From: Halostella salina
GTDB lineage: Archaea; Halobacteriota; Halobacteria; Halobacteriales; Natronoarchaeaceae
DNA length: 64,000 nucleotides
Direction of reading: 5' to 3'
Assembly (NCBI RefSeq): GCF_003675855.1
Contig: NZ_RCIH01000005.1
Coordinates: forward strand, 248,001-312,000
This document shows positions 16,222 through 25,105 of this stretch, piece after piece (within the stretch, counting starts at the first letter, position 1; every line of letters begins with the position of its first letter). Position numbers and translations under genes: made by a program. The notes beneath the pieces are model-generated. The model was not told where the DNA came from. It made no database searches and was given only the letters and a program-made list of their open reading frames with translations.

Positions 16222-18060
16222 TCAGTAGCTCCGGACTTTCGGCTCGTACGTCTTGTTCTCGCCTTCGAGGATGACGGGCTTGTAGAACAGTTCGGGGTCC
16301 CCGTCGTTCCAGCGCAGCAGGGTGTGCTTGAGCCACTCGTCGTCGCGGCGCTCCTGGTACTCCTGTCGCCAGTGCGCCCCGCGGAACTCGTCGCGGGCCA
16401 GCGCGCCGAGCGTGATGGCCTCGGCGAGGTCGATGAGGTTCCGCGTCTCGATGGTGTGGATGAGGTCCGTGTTGAACGTCCGCGAGGGGTCGTCGACGTA
16501 CACGTCCTGGTAGCGCTCGCGGGCCTCGCGGATGTCCCGCAGGGCCTGCTTCAGGCCGTCCTCGTTGCGGAACACGTTGACGTTCTGTGTCATCGAGTCC
16601 TGCAGGTCCTCGCGGATGGCGGCGTGCTGAAGCCCCTCGTCCTTTTCGAGCAGGCGCTCGACGCGCTCCTGCTCCGTCTCGACGGCCTCCTCGACGACGG
16701 CCGTCGGGTCGGCGAGCGCGCCGCCGCTCCCGTCGGCGGCCACGTCGTCGCTCGTCGTCGGCACCGCGCCGGGTTCGACTGGCGTGTCGACCTCGCCGGG
16801 TTCGGCGTCCTCGCTGTAGCCCGTCGTGATCTCCGCTTCCTTCATGTCCTTGCCGGCGGCGTGGTGGCCGGCGCGCTTGCCGAACACGATGAGTTCGGGC
16901 AGGGCGTTGCCGCCCAGGCGGTTCGAGCCGTGGACGGAGACGCAGGCGCACTCGCCGGCGGCGTACAGCCCCTCGATGCAGGTCTCGCCGTTCTCGTCGG
17001 TCTCGATGCCGCCCATCTCGTAGTGCTGGCCGGGCTTGACCGGCATCGGCTCGACGAGGCCGTCGACGCCCTCGAAGTCCTCGGCGAGGTGGAGGATGTT
17101 CTCCAGTCGGTCGAGGATGCGCTCCTCGCCGAGGTGGCGCATGTCGAGGTGGACGTACTCGTCGTCGATCCCGCGGCCCTCGTTGACCTCGGTGAGTTCG
17201 GCCCGCGAGACCACGTCGCGGGAGGCGAGTTCGCCCTCGTTGTTTGCGTAGCCGTGTTCGAACATGAACCGCTCGCCCTCGGCGTTGTAGAGGATGCCCC
17301 CCTCGCCGCGGACGCCCTCGCTGATGAGGACGCCGGTCGACGGGAGCGTCGTCGGGTGGAACTGGACGAACTCCATGTCCTCCAGCGGGACGCCGGCGCG
17401 GTAGGCCATCGCGTAGCCGTCGCCGGTGTTGGCCACGGCGTTCGTGGTGTGCTCGAACACCTGGCCGGGGCCGCCGGTTGCGAGGATGACTCCCCTGTTC
17501 GCCTTGAAGCCCTCGACCTCGCCGGTCTTCACGTCGTAGGCGACGACGCCGTGGCACTGCCGGTCGGAGGGGTCCTCGTGGTCGGTGACGGCGAGTTCGG
17601 AGACGAACCACTCGTCGTACACCTGAATGCCGTGTTTGACCGCCTGCTGGTACATCGTGTGCAGCAGATGGTGGCCGGTTTCCGCGCCGGCGTAGGTCGT
17701 CCGCGGGAATGAGAGACCGCCGAACGGGCGCTGGGAGACGCGGCCGTCGTCCTCGCGGGAGAACGGCATTCCCCAGTGTTCGAGGTTGATGACCTCCTCG
17801 GGCGCGTCCTTGGCCAGCGTCTCGATGGCCGGCGCGTCGCCGAGGTAGTCCGACCCCTTCATCGTGTCGTAGGCGTGCATCTCCCAGGAGTCCCCCTCCC
17901 GGAGCGCGGCGTTGATGCCGCCCTCGGCCGCCCCGGTGTGGCTTCGCACCGGGTGGAGTTTCGAGACGATCGCCGTGTCCGCTCCTTCCTCGCTCGCTGC
18001 GATCGCGGCCCGGAGGCCCGCACCGCCGCCGCCGACCACGATCACGTCGTGTTCGTGCAT
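16222..18060 (-). CDS. sdhA: Succinate dehydrogenase flavoprotein subunit
   Basis: Catalytic subunit oxidising succinate to fumarate with covalently bound FAD, on the cytoplasmic face of complex II. The 612 residues start with the FAD-binding VIVVGGGGAGLRAAIAASE (5-23). The flavinylation motif RSHTGAAEGG follows near residue 40, and the capping and substrate domain includes GSNRLGGNALPEL. A stretch of about 50 acidic residues near 410-460 (PGEVDTPVEPGAVPTTSDD) looks like a lineage-specific insertion. It is the last gene of sdhCDBA, 38 bp after sdhB. Confidence 0.97.
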   Translation of the reverse strand: MHEHDVIVVGGGGAGLRAAIAASEEGADTAIVSKLHPVRSHTGAAEGGINAALREGDSWEMHAYDTMKGSDYLGDAPAIETLAKDAPEEVINLEHWGMPFSREDDGRVSQRPFGGLSFPRTTYAGAETGHHLLHTMYQQAVKHGIQVYDEWFVSELAVTDHEDPSDRQCHGVVAYDVKTGEVEGFKANRGVILATGGPGQVFEHTTNAVANTGDGYAMAYRAGVPLEDMEFVQFHPTTLPSTGVLISEGVRGEGGILYNAEGERFMFEHGYANNEGELASRDVVSRAELTEVNEGRGIDDEYVHLDMRHLGEERILDRLENILHLAEDFEGVDGLVEPMPVKPGQHYEMGGIETDENGETCIEGLYAAGECACVSVHGSNRLGGNALPELIVFGKRAGHHAAGKDMKEAEITTGYSEDAEPGEVDTPVEPGAVPTTSDDVAADGSGGALADPTAVVEEAVETEQERVERLLEKDEGLQHAAIREDLQDSMTQNVNVFRNEDGLKQALRDIREARERYQDVYVDDPSRTFNTDLIHTIETRNLIDLAEAITLGALARDEFRGAHWRQEYQERRDDEWLKHTLLRWNDGDPELFYKPVILEGENKTYEPKVRSY

Positions 18061-18098
18061 AGTGTGTGGTTAGTGTCGGAGTTAGTTGTCTGTGACGC

Positions 18099-18974
18099 TC
18101 ACCAGAACTTGAGGTTGCTCTTGACGGCCTCGCGCTTGAGTTCCTGGATGTGCTCGGTCAGCGGGATGTCCTTCGGACACACCTCGGTACAGGAGAACTG
18201 CGTCTGACAGCGCCAGACGCCGTGTTCCTGTTCGAGGATGCGCATGCGGTGTTCCTCCAGGTCCTCCTCCTCGCGCTCGTCCATGTAGAACCGGTAGGCC
18301 TTGTTGATCGCCGCGGGGCCGAGGTACTCGTTGTCCCCGGCGGCGATGTTGCAGGAGGACATGCACGCGCCACACCAGATGCAGCGCGTCGACATCTTGA
18401 TCTTCTCGCGGTTCTCCCGGCTCTGCCGCTGCTCCTCCAGTTCGCCCTCGGGCAGGTCCTCGCTCTGGAAGTACGGCTCGACGGACTCCATCTGGTCGTA
18501 GAAATGCTGCATGTCGACGACCAGGTCCTTCACCACGTCCTGGTGCGGGAGCGGTTCGACGCGGACCGGCTCCTGCAGCTCGCCCAGCTGGGTCTTGCAG
18601 CAGAGCCGCTGGGAGCCGTTGACGAACATCGCGTCGCTGCCGCAGATCGCCTGTCGGCAGGAGTGCCGGAAGGTGAGCGACGAGTCGTAGTGGTCCCGCG
18701 CGAACATCAGCGCGTCCAGCACCGTCATCCCCTTCTCGAACGGGACGTGGAAGTCGTCGAACCGCGGCTCCTGCTTCCCCTCGACTTCGGGGTCGTAGCG
18801 GAACACCTTCAGGTGGACCGTCGACTCGGCGGCCGCCAGTTCCTCGCGGGCGGCGCGCTCGCGGTCGGCCGCCTCGCGGCGGGCCTCCTTCTCGGCCAGC
18901 CGGCGCTCCTGGTGTGGCTTGCTCTCGGTCTCGGTCTCGGCGTCCGTCTCGGTCTCCGGAACTTGCGTGCTCAT
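18099..18974 (-). CDS. sdhB: Succinate dehydrogenase iron-sulfur subunit
   Basis: Carries electrons from FAD to the quinone site through three Fe-S clusters. The protein is 291 residues. About 50 N-terminal residues are a charged Glu/Arg-rich extension before the conserved TVHLKVFRYDPE. The 2Fe-2S region is SCRQAICGSDAMF with downstream CC. The 4Fe-4S and 3Fe-4S ligands are CIWCGACMSSC and the later CQTQFSCTEVCPKDIP. It follows sdhD with no gap, so the genes are translated as one operon. Confidence 0.96.
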   Translation of the reverse strand: MSTQVPETETDAETETESKPHQERRLAEKEARREAADRERAAREELAAAESTVHLKVFRYDPEVEGKQEPRFDDFHVPFEKGMTVLDALMFARDHYDSSLTFRHSCRQAICGSDAMFVNGSQRLCCKTQLGELQEPVRVEPLPHQDVVKDLVVDMQHFYDQMESVEPYFQSEDLPEGELEEQRQSRENREKIKMSTRCIWCGACMSSCNIAAGDNEYLGPAAINKAYRFYMDEREEEDLEEHRMRILEQEHGVWRCQTQFSCTEVCPKDIPLTEHIQELKREAVKSNLKFW

Positions 18975-18975
18975 G

Positions 18976-19338
18976 TTAGAATCCCGCCATCGTGATGGCG
19001 ACTCTGATGCCCTGTGCGATCAGGGCGAGGCTGGCGACGACCAGCACCGACTTCACGACCGTCTTCTGCGTGCCGTCCAGCCCCTGGTTGATCAGCGCGT
19101 TGTACACCCCGTTGACGCCGTGGAAGGTGCCGGTGACGAGGAACGCGACCATCGTCGCGAAGTAGCCGACGTTCTGCATCCGCGCCTGCGTCCCGGCGAA
19201 CTCGATCTCGTAGGCGTGGTGGACGAAGTGGAGCAGGAAGAAGTGGAAGGCGAGCACCACCACGAGAAACGCCGCCGTCACGCGCTGGAGCAGCCATCGC
19301 GTGCTTGCGGGGTCGAACGACGAGTAGCGTTCGGCCAT
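18976..19338 (-). CDS. sdhD: Succinate dehydrogenase membrane anchor subunit D
   Basis: A 120-residue anchor protein with three membrane helices (LLQRVTAAFLVVVLAFHFFL; VGYFATMVAFLVTGTFHGVN; VVKSVLVVASLALIAQGIRV). Conserved His residues in HFFLLHFVHH and FHGVNG are candidates for haem or quinone binding. The ATG at 19338 overlaps the sdhC stop by one base, which fixes the start; the open frame extends further upstream inside sdhC without meaning. Confidence 0.92.
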   Translation of the reverse strand: MAERYSSFDPASTRWLLQRVTAAFLVVVLAFHFFLLHFVHHAYEIEFAGTQARMQNVGYFATMVAFLVTGTFHGVNGVYNALINQGLDGTQKTVVKSVLVVASLALIAQGIRVAITMAGF

Positions 19339-19733
19339 CAGACGCCCACCTCCGACAGGAAGGTCGGGACGCTGGCGACGACGATGAGGCCGGTCAGGAC
19401 CATCGACGCGTAGAAGCTCTTGTCCTGTGCCTCCAGGCCGACGCCCAGGTCGACCATCAGGAGGCGGATCCCGTTCAGGATGTGGAACACCGCCACCGCC
19501 AGCAGCCCGATCTCCAGAATGCGAACGACGAAGAGGCTCTCGAGCCCCTGTAGCGTGGTGTTGTACGCCTCCGCCCCCTGCATCGAGGAACTGAGAACTG
19601 CAATGTGGGTGAACAGATACCCCACGAGCACCCAGCCGGTAAACTTGTGGAAGATCCAGGCCCACATCCCGGCCGAGAACTCCCGCCACCGACCGAAGTC
19701 CTCGACGGCTCCGCGGTTGTAAGACTGACTCAT
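19338..19733 (-). CDS. sdhC: Succinate dehydrogenase cytochrome b subunit C
   Basis: First gene of sdhCDBA; 131 residues with three membrane helices. The SdhC-type motif [21 protein letters not shown] (residues about 29-49) contains the His residues expected for haem b, and [11 protein letters not shown] is typical of the third region. Together with SdhD it anchors the catalytic subunits and forms the quinone site. A TATA element lies about 30 bp upstream. Confidence 0.94.
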   Translation of the reverse strand: MSQSYNRGAVEDFGRWREFSAGMWAWIFHKFTGWVLVGYLFTHIAVLSSSMQGAEAYNTTLQGLESLFVVRILEIGLLAVAVFHILNGIRLLMVDLGVGLEAQDKSFYASMVLTGLIVVASVPTFLSEVGV

Positions 19734-19760
19734 GCTCTACTCTGAGGCTTGGACCCTGGT

Positions 19761-19769
19761 GGTATAGAA
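19761..19769 (-). promoter_or_regulatory. TATA box of the sdhCDBA operon
   Basis: The minus strand reads TTCTATACC, centred about 32 bp before the sdhC ATG at 19733. It is the only AT-rich element in the gap and probably drives all four genes. Confidence 0.5.
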
Positions 19770-19850
19770 GTTACTACCTTCCGCCGGTCGTGCCGGTTCC
19801 GGAACGGCCCCACACCGCACACGTTCGGCGCGGTTCGGTCCGGGTCGGCG

Positions 19851-20873
19851 TCATCCGCCGCGGCTCCGCTGTTCGCGCTCCAGCGCACGCTGGGTCTCCG
19901 CGCCGAGTTTCGCGAGGTGACAGATCGGATTCCCCGGAAAGACGAGCGGGTTCTGGAGGATGCCGACGAGCAGGCCGGTAAACGGCGCGACGACCTCGTT
20001 GGTCGTGGTGCCGAAGGGGTTCGTGATGGTGCAGATCGTCTCGCCCTCGCGGACCAGCGAGCCGCGCATGCGGTGCATCTCCACCATGCCGCCGGTGTCG
20101 GCGCGGAGCCACGTCTTCTCGTCGGAGCCGCTGACGACCGTCCGCCAGCCGGGCCAGCGGACCGCGGCGTCGGGGCGCATGCCGTACTCCGCCATGACGC
20201 TCTCGACGCCGGAGAGCGCGCGGTCGATGAACCCGCGCTGGAACTCGTTCGCCTTCCCCATCTCGATGGTGATCGTCGGCGTCCCCGCCTCGCTGGTCTC
20301 CCGGCGAAGCGTCCCCGACGGCCCCTCGCTGGAGATGATGACGTTCGACCCGAACGCGTGCGCGAGGCGGTTGACCGCGTCGTCGTCCATGTCGGCGCGG
20401 ACGTGGAGCATGTTCGTCCGGCCCCGCGTCGAGGTGTGGAAGTCGATGCCGATGTCGCAGGGCTCGAGGAAGTTCTCGAAGATGCGGTAGGCGATCCGTT
20501 TCGAACTCGTGCTCGTCTCCGACCCGGGGAACGAGCGGTTCAGGTCCCGGTCGTAGATCGGGAGGTAGCGCTGCTGGGCCAGAAAGCCCGGCACGTTCAG
20601 CACGGGGAGACAGACGAGCGTCCCACGGAGGTCGGAGTGGTCCCACTCGTTTGCGACCTCCCGGACCACCTCGACGCCGTTGAGTTCGTCGCCGTGGACC
20701 GCCGCGCTGAGAAACATCGTCGGCCCCGGGCGCTCGCCGTTGACGATGGTGACGGGGATCCGGACGGCGTCGCCCAGATACGTCTCGCTGACGCCGTACC
20801 GAATGTTGGCGGACTCCCCCGGAGCCACGCTCCCCCCGTTGTACGTGAACGGCTCGGCTTCGCTGTCGCTCAT
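19851..20873 (-). CDS. Aspartoacylase/succinylglutamate desuccinylase-type zinc hydrolase
   Basis: A 340-residue zinc carboxypeptidase-like hydrolase that would cleave an N-acyl amino acid or peptide-like amide; the true substrate is unknown. Zinc ligands are visible as AAVHGDELNG (near residue 57) and DFHTSTRGRTN (near 144). PTITIEMGKANEFQRG supplies the likely catalytic Glu. The last 100 residues form the beta-rich domain typical of the family (GGMVEMHRMRGSLVREGE). It is divergent from the ATP-grasp/protease fusion by 93 bp, and the two are probably functionally linked. Confidence 0.85.
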   Translation of the reverse strand: MSDSEAEPFTYNGGSVAPGESANIRYGVSETYLGDAVRIPVTIVNGERPGPTMFLSAAVHGDELNGVEVVREVANEWDHSDLRGTLVCLPVLNVPGFLAQQRYLPIYDRDLNRSFPGSETSTSSKRIAYRIFENFLEPCDIGIDFHTSTRGRTNMLHVRADMDDDAVNRLAHAFGSNVIISSEGPSGTLRRETSEAGTPTITIEMGKANEFQRGFIDRALSGVESVMAEYGMRPDAAVRWPGWRTVVSGSDEKTWLRADTGGMVEMHRMRGSLVREGETICTITNPFGTTTNEVVAPFTGLLVGILQNPLVFPGNPICHLAKLGAETQRALEREQRSRGG

Positions 20874-20966
20874 GTCACTCCAGTCGAAGCCCCCACGTAA
20901 AAGCCTGCCACGTCGGGATGCTGACTATATGGAACCGTTTTAGGGTCTGGCAGTCGAGGAACCGGT

Positions 20967-22289
20967 ATGTCCGGATCCGGAGGGAGCGTCGGCGTCGGCG
21001 TTCTCAGTTTGCACAACAGCAAGGAGACGAAAGCGATACTCAACGCCGTACAGGACCTCGGTCACCGCCCGGAGTGGCTCCGGAAGGAAAACACCGCCGT
21101 TGAGATCGAAGACGGCCATGCGACGGTCGAACCGGAGGTCGACGTCATCGCCAACCGACTCCTGCTGTCGAACACGGACCAGCCCTCCGAGGACCTCGGG
21201 CTGGCGACCACGTTCCAGCACCTCCGGCCGATGCTCAACGAACCCCGGGCCGTGCTGACGGCGATGCACAAGTTCGCCGCCGCGACGAAACTCGTCGAGG
21301 CCGGCGTGCAGGTGCCCGACGCCCTGCTCGCGCTCAGCAACGCGCGACTGAACCGCGACCGGTTCAAGTTCGGCGACGAGGCCGTCTACAAGACCGCAAT
21401 CGGCACCCACGGCGGCGGCACCTGGAAGATCGGGCCGGAGGAGGACGTGAACCCCCGCGTCGGTAACCGGCAGGCGTTCCTCCAGAGCCTGATCGAGCGC
21501 GACGGCGAGCGCCACCGCGACCTCCGCGTGTACGTCGTCGGCGACGAGGTGATCGGCGCGATGAACCGCTACGCCCCGGACAACGACTGGCGAACCAACG
21601 TCGCGCTCGGCGGCGACGTGGAGGACGCCTCGGAGGGGCTCCCCGACGAAGTCGTCGACATCGCGCTGCAAAGCGCCGACGTGATCGGGCTGGACTACGC
21701 CGGCGTCGACCTCGTGGAGGGCGAGGGCGGCTGGTACGTCCTCGAAGTGAACCCGACGGCGGGGTTCAAGGGGATGTTCGAGGCCACCGGGATCAGCCCC
21801 GCGCCCCACATCGCGAAGCTCGCGATCGAGACGGCCGGCGGCACGGTCGACGACGAGCGCGTCGTCGAACTTTCGCGCACGCTCGACGACTCCGTGCCGG
21901 ACTGCAAGCCGTCGGTCCCGCGGACGAACCCCGACGAACCCCTCGTCATCGGCTACACGGAGGAGGTCGTCGTCTCCGGCACCAGCGGGTCGGCCTCCGT
22001 CGTCGCCAAGTCCGACACCGGCGCGACCCGGACCAGCATCGACACGCGAATCGCCGCGGAGATCGGTGCCGGGCCGATCAAGAGCCTCACCAAAGTTCGC
22101 TCGGGCAGTTCCAAGAGCAGCCGGACCCGCCCCGTCGTCGACATCGTCGTCGGCATCGGCGGTACGCGCCATACAGTCACGGCGAGCATCGAGGACCGCA
22201 GCCACATGTCCTACGACATGCTGCTCGGGCGGGACATCCTCAAGGACTATCAGGTCGACGTCCGCCGGCGCGTCGACGCCGAGGAGTAG
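20967..22289 (+). CDS. RimK-type ATP-grasp ligase fused to a retropepsin-like protease domain
   Basis: A 440-residue two-domain protein. Residues 1-310 are a RimK-like ATP-grasp fold (FKFGDEAVYKTAIGTHGGGT, RVYVVGDEVIGAMNRY, YVLEVNPTAGFKG), which would ligate an amino acid to a carboxylate with ATP. From about 320 comes a retropepsin-like domain of the RimB/'ATP-dependent zinc protease' type: KSDTGATRTSID near residue 348 (the Asp-Thr-Gly-Ala catalytic signature) and LLGRDILKDY near 420. Making and cutting functions thus sit in one chain. It is divergent from an aspartoacylase-like hydrolase. Ligase specificity and target are unknown. Confidence 0.85.
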   Translation: MSGSGGSVGVGVLSLHNSKETKAILNAVQDLGHRPEWLRKENTAVEIEDGHATVEPEVDVIANRLLLSNTDQPSEDLGLATTFQHLRPMLNEPRAVLTAMHKFAAATKLVEAGVQVPDALLALSNARLNRDRFKFGDEAVYKTAIGTHGGGTWKIGPEEDVNPRVGNRQAFLQSLIERDGERHRDLRVYVVGDEVIGAMNRYAPDNDWRTNVALGGDVEDASEGLPDEVVDIALQSADVIGLDYAGVDLVEGEGGWYVLEVNPTAGFKGMFEATGISPAPHIAKLAIETAGGTVDDERVVELSRTLDDSVPDCKPSVPRTNPDEPLVIGYTEEVVVSGTSGSASVVAKSDTGATRTSIDTRIAAEIGAGPIKSLTKVRSGSSKSSRTRPVVDIVVGIGGTRHTVTASIEDRSHMSYDMLLGRDILKDYQVDVRRRVDAEE

Positions 22290-22292
22290 CTC

Positions 22293-22904
22293 TCAGTCCT
22301 CGGCGACGACCTCCGCGACGCCGTCCGCGATGTCCTCGGTCGCACGCCACAGATACAGCGACGCGTAGGAGCGGTAGGGCCGCCAGCGCTCAGCTGCCTC
22401 AACCATCTCCGCGCGGCTCATCTCCTCGTCGTAGAGCGTCTTCATCCCCTTCCGGATCCCCAGGTCGCCGACCGGGAACACGTCCTCGCGGCCCAGCGCG
22501 AACATCAGTTGCATGTTGGCGGTCCAGTCGCCCACGCCCTTGATGCTCGTCAACTCCTCGACGACGGCGTCGTCGTCAAGATCTGCGAAATACTCGCGGT
22601 CGTACCCCTCCTCGATGAACGCCTCCGCGACGTTCCGAACGTAGGTGGCCTTCTGCCGGGAGAGGCCGGCGTCCCGGAGGACTTCCTCGTCGGCTTCCAG
22701 CATCTCCTCGGGCGTCGGCTCGACGGCGTCGAACAGCCGTTCCCGCGTCGCCGCGGCCGACGCCATCGACACCTGCTGGCGCAGGATCGAGACGACGATC
22801 CGCCGGTAGAGGTCCTCGGCCGGGTCCAACTGGAGCGCCCCGACCTCGTCGACCAGCGGCCCCAGTACGTCGTCCTCGGCCAAATACTCGTGTGCCTCGT
22901 TCAC
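22293..22904 (-). CDS. DNA-3-methyladenine glycosylase (AlkA/HhH-GPD family)
   Basis: A 203-residue base-excision repair glycosylase that removes alkylated bases. The fold is shown by RIVVSILRQQVSMASAAA in the first half. The helix-hairpin-helix LTSIKGVGDWTANM (near residue 137) is followed by VFPVGDLGIRKG, where the Asp is the likely catalytic residue. No Fe-S cysteines follow, which favours AlkA over Nth/MutY. It converges on the ATP-grasp fusion with a 3-bp gap. Confidence 0.9.
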   Translation of the reverse strand: MNEAHEYLAEDDVLGPLVDEVGALQLDPAEDLYRRIVVSILRQQVSMASAAATRERLFDAVEPTPEEMLEADEEVLRDAGLSRQKATYVRNVAEAFIEEGYDREYFADLDDDAVVEELTSIKGVGDWTANMQLMFALGREDVFPVGDLGIRKGMKTLYDEEMSRAEMVEAAERWRPYRSYASLYLWRATEDIADGVAEVVAED

Positions 22905-22982
22905 GCCGCGGAGTTACGAGTCGGCGCGCATATGTGTTCCGCCGGGCGAAGCGTTAGGAGGCCCCGGTCCGAGACTCCGGCC

Positions 22983-23246
22983 ATGTCGCCGACAGTCGAC
23001 GACCTCCGCAACGAGATCCGGGAGTCAGTGGGACGGTACGAGCGAATCGAATCGACCGGCTTCACGAAGGAGGCGCTGGCCGCGATCTGTGAGGCGCTTG
23101 ACTGCGACCTCGCCACCGAGCCGACGCCGCCCAAGTCCGAGATGCGAGCGGCGACCCGCCGGGCAGTCGGCGCGGACCCCGATAATGGCGGTGCATTCCG
23201 CAAGGCCGACCTGAAAGCGATCGCCGCGGCGATTCGGGAGATGTGA
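22983..23246 (+). CDS. Small conserved-looking protein, function unknown
   Basis: From the ATG at 22983, 87 residues: MSPTVDDLRNEIRESVGRYE, a helical middle (KEALAAICEALDCDL) and a basic patch (KSEMRAATRRAVGAD) before FRKADLKAIAAAIREM. It is wholly helical, with no membrane segment and two Cys. I do not recognise the family. It is divergent from the glycosylase by 78 bp. The frame is open far upstream, but the residues there look non-coding. Confidence 0.65.
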   Translation: MSPTVDDLRNEIRESVGRYERIESTGFTKEALAAICEALDCDLATEPTPPKSEMRAATRRAVGADPDNGGAFRKADLKAIAAAIREM

Positions 23247-23452
23247 CCTCGCTCTGGCGTCGTAGTCGCGGCCAGGGTCCCTGAGCCGATTCACGTGACC
23301 ACTCAGCTCACGTCGTTCGATACTGAATTGGTCGTGGGGTGGGTCTTCGAACTTAACGCCGAAGACGCCCTACTCGTGGTTTTGGCTATACACTGAGGAC
23401 TCACCGTGTACGCCTGATCTCTCCCGTCGGTCTTTCCACATCGCAGTGGACG
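23247..23452. other. Non-coding gap at the left edge of a lower-GC patch
   Basis: About 200 bp with no supported gene, visibly poorer in G+C than its left neighbour. It contains small imperfect dyads (for example GTGACCACTCAGCTCAC, 23295-23311). It may be the remnant of an insertion boundary, but I see no transposase fragment or terminal repeat pair. Confidence 0.35.
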
Positions 23453-23938
23453 TTATGATACCCGACGCCGAACGAGGTACACGAGGAGAAAGCCGGCTGC
23501 GACGGCGATTGCAGGGAGCTCGTACGGTCGGTCGTGGAACGTCAGAATCGCTGCTGCCACGACGAGCGCTCCGGAGAGCACCGCATATCCGAGATCGTGA
23601 TCACCCATCCTCTGTCCGTCAACCGGCTCCGTGCGGACGACCAATTCGCCACGTTCGAGTCGATATAACGCACGATCCAATCGGGAGGGGACACGTGCCA
23701 AAGCGGGAAGCGACCGGCGCACATCCCCCCACGTTTCCTCAATGATCGCGTCGAGTTCGCTCTCGATGAGTCCCTGCTCGACGAGGAACGAGCGCACGAC
23801 TGCGAGGAAGTCGAACTCGGGGTCAAGCTGTCGACAGACGCCCTCACCGACGGTTCCGACCCGGATGAGTAGCATCACGTCCGGCGGAATACGAAACGGG
23901 AAATCACGGAGCACCGTTGTCAACTCCGTGATGATCAT
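23453..23938 (-). pseudogene. C-terminal part of ABC1/UbiB-type kinase, cut off by an in-frame TAG
   Basis: 161 codons in the same frame as the gene upstream (23942-25021) and separated from it by a TAG and one CGG codon. The sequence (ELTTVLRDFPFRIPPDVMLLIRVGTVGEG) is the typical continuation of haloarchaeal ABC1 kinases. It ends with two hydrophobic segments (LGYAVLSGALVVAAAILTF; AIAVAAGFLLVYLV) that anchor such proteins to the membrane. The ATG at 23938 is available but sits inside the conserved region, so independent translation would give only the tail. Best read as the detached end of one gene. Confidence 0.75.
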
Positions 23939-23941
23939 CCG

Positions 23942-25021
23942 CTAGGTGACCTCCGATCGGCCTTCGAGATTATCGATGACGAGTTCAAGAACCCGGCCGA
24001 CCTCGGCACGATTGACGTGTGGTTCGAGGACGTCGAGCGCGATGAGTGCATCGACCAAGTCGTCCACGTCGCGACGGACGAGCGCTCGATAGAGCGCAAT
24101 GATATCCTCCTGAACGCTGGCTGAAATGCGTTCACTCATACCAAAGTCGAAAAGTAGTAGACAGCCGTCATCTGTGACAGCGAGGTTACCTGGATGGGGG
24201 TCAGCGTGGAAGACCCCGTCGACGAGGCCCATCTCCAGATACACCTTGATGATCCGTGTCGCCATCTCGTGTGGCGTCACGTCGACGTCATCGAACGCGC
24301 CGTCGTCGGTTATTTTCCGGCCGGTCTGATACTCCATCGCGAGCACGCGCTCCGAGGACAGATGTTCATAGACCTCAGGGACGACGACTCGGCCGTCGTC
24401 AGCGAAGTTCTCCCTGATGTCAGCCATGATCGCCCCTTCTCGGTCGAAATCCAACTCATCCAGGATGATGTCCTCGAAGTCGTCCGCGGCATTCTCGATC
24501 GAATACTGCTGGCGTTCGCTGGCGAAGAGGCTAACCAGTGGAATCAGTCCCTGAATGACCCGAAGATCACGCTCGATCACGGGTTTCAGTCCAGGACGTC
24601 GAACCTTCAGTGCGATTCGCTCGTCGCGATAGTCGGCAGTATACACGTACGCGAGTGATCCACCGGCGATCGGTTCGAGTGTCGACTGGTCGAGTTCGTC
24701 GCCAAGCTCGTCGGCAAGGACCTGCTTCGGGTCTCCCCCCGCATCTTCGGGAACTTCATTCTGAAGCGTTCCAAAAACGTCGGCGTAGATCGGGGGGACG
24801 ATGTCCGGGCGCGTCGAGAGTACCTGACCGACTTTGATGAATGCCGGTCCAAGTTCGAGCATCGCGTCCCGGATCCGTTCGGCTCGCTGCCGGTGTGTCT
24901 TGTCGGCAACTTGTCTGCGTGATCCGAACAGAATGAACCGCCGCCTGTCACGGAGAAACGCCAGGGTGAACGGCAGAAACCGGAAGACGACGACTAGGTA
25001 CCGGCGGAGCAATCGCATCAT
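23942..25021 (-). CDS. ABC1/AarF/UbiB-type atypical kinase, truncated by TAG
   Basis: 359 residues containing the ABC1 kinase-like domain. Visible are the KxGQ motif (AFIKVGQVLSTRPDIVP), nucleotide-site Ala/Lys elements (AGGSLAYVYTADY, ERIALKVRRPG), EDIILDELDFDREG, and the catalytic/metal segment HADPHPGNLAV...LLFDFGMSE. Family members associate with isoprenoid-lipid metabolism; the substrate here is unknown. Family proteins usually continue about 160-200 residues further, and that continuation is present after the TAG at 23942-23944. Codon and base use are more AT-rich than neighbours, suggesting transfer. It may still fold as a kinase domain but lacks its membrane tail. Confidence 0.75.
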   Translation of the reverse strand: MMRLLRRYLVVVFRFLPFTLAFLRDRRRFILFGSRRQVADKTHRQRAERIRDAMLELGPAFIKVGQVLSTRPDIVPPIYADVFGTLQNEVPEDAGGDPKQVLADELGDELDQSTLEPIAGGSLAYVYTADYRDERIALKVRRPGLKPVIERDLRVIQGLIPLVSLFASERQQYSIENAADDFEDIILDELDFDREGAIMADIRENFADDGRVVVPEVYEHLSSERVLAMEYQTGRKITDDGAFDDVDVTPHEMATRIIKVYLEMGLVDGVFHADPHPGNLAVTDDGCLLLFDFGMSERISASVQEDIIALYRALVRRDVDDLVDALIALDVLEPHVNRAEVGRVLELVIDNLEGRSEVT

Positions 25022-25105
25022 TCTATCGGAGGCAGAAATGGTCGGCTGGAATCAACTGACAGCACAGTCCTGCTCTTCGGACGAGTGGCATTTATAATTG
25101 AAGGG

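Noticed and set aside
23942-23944. Pyrrolysine insertion at the TAG in the ABC1 kinase
   Set aside because: As far as I know haloarchaea lack the pyrrolysine machinery, and none is visible here; a nonsense change or sequence error is simpler.
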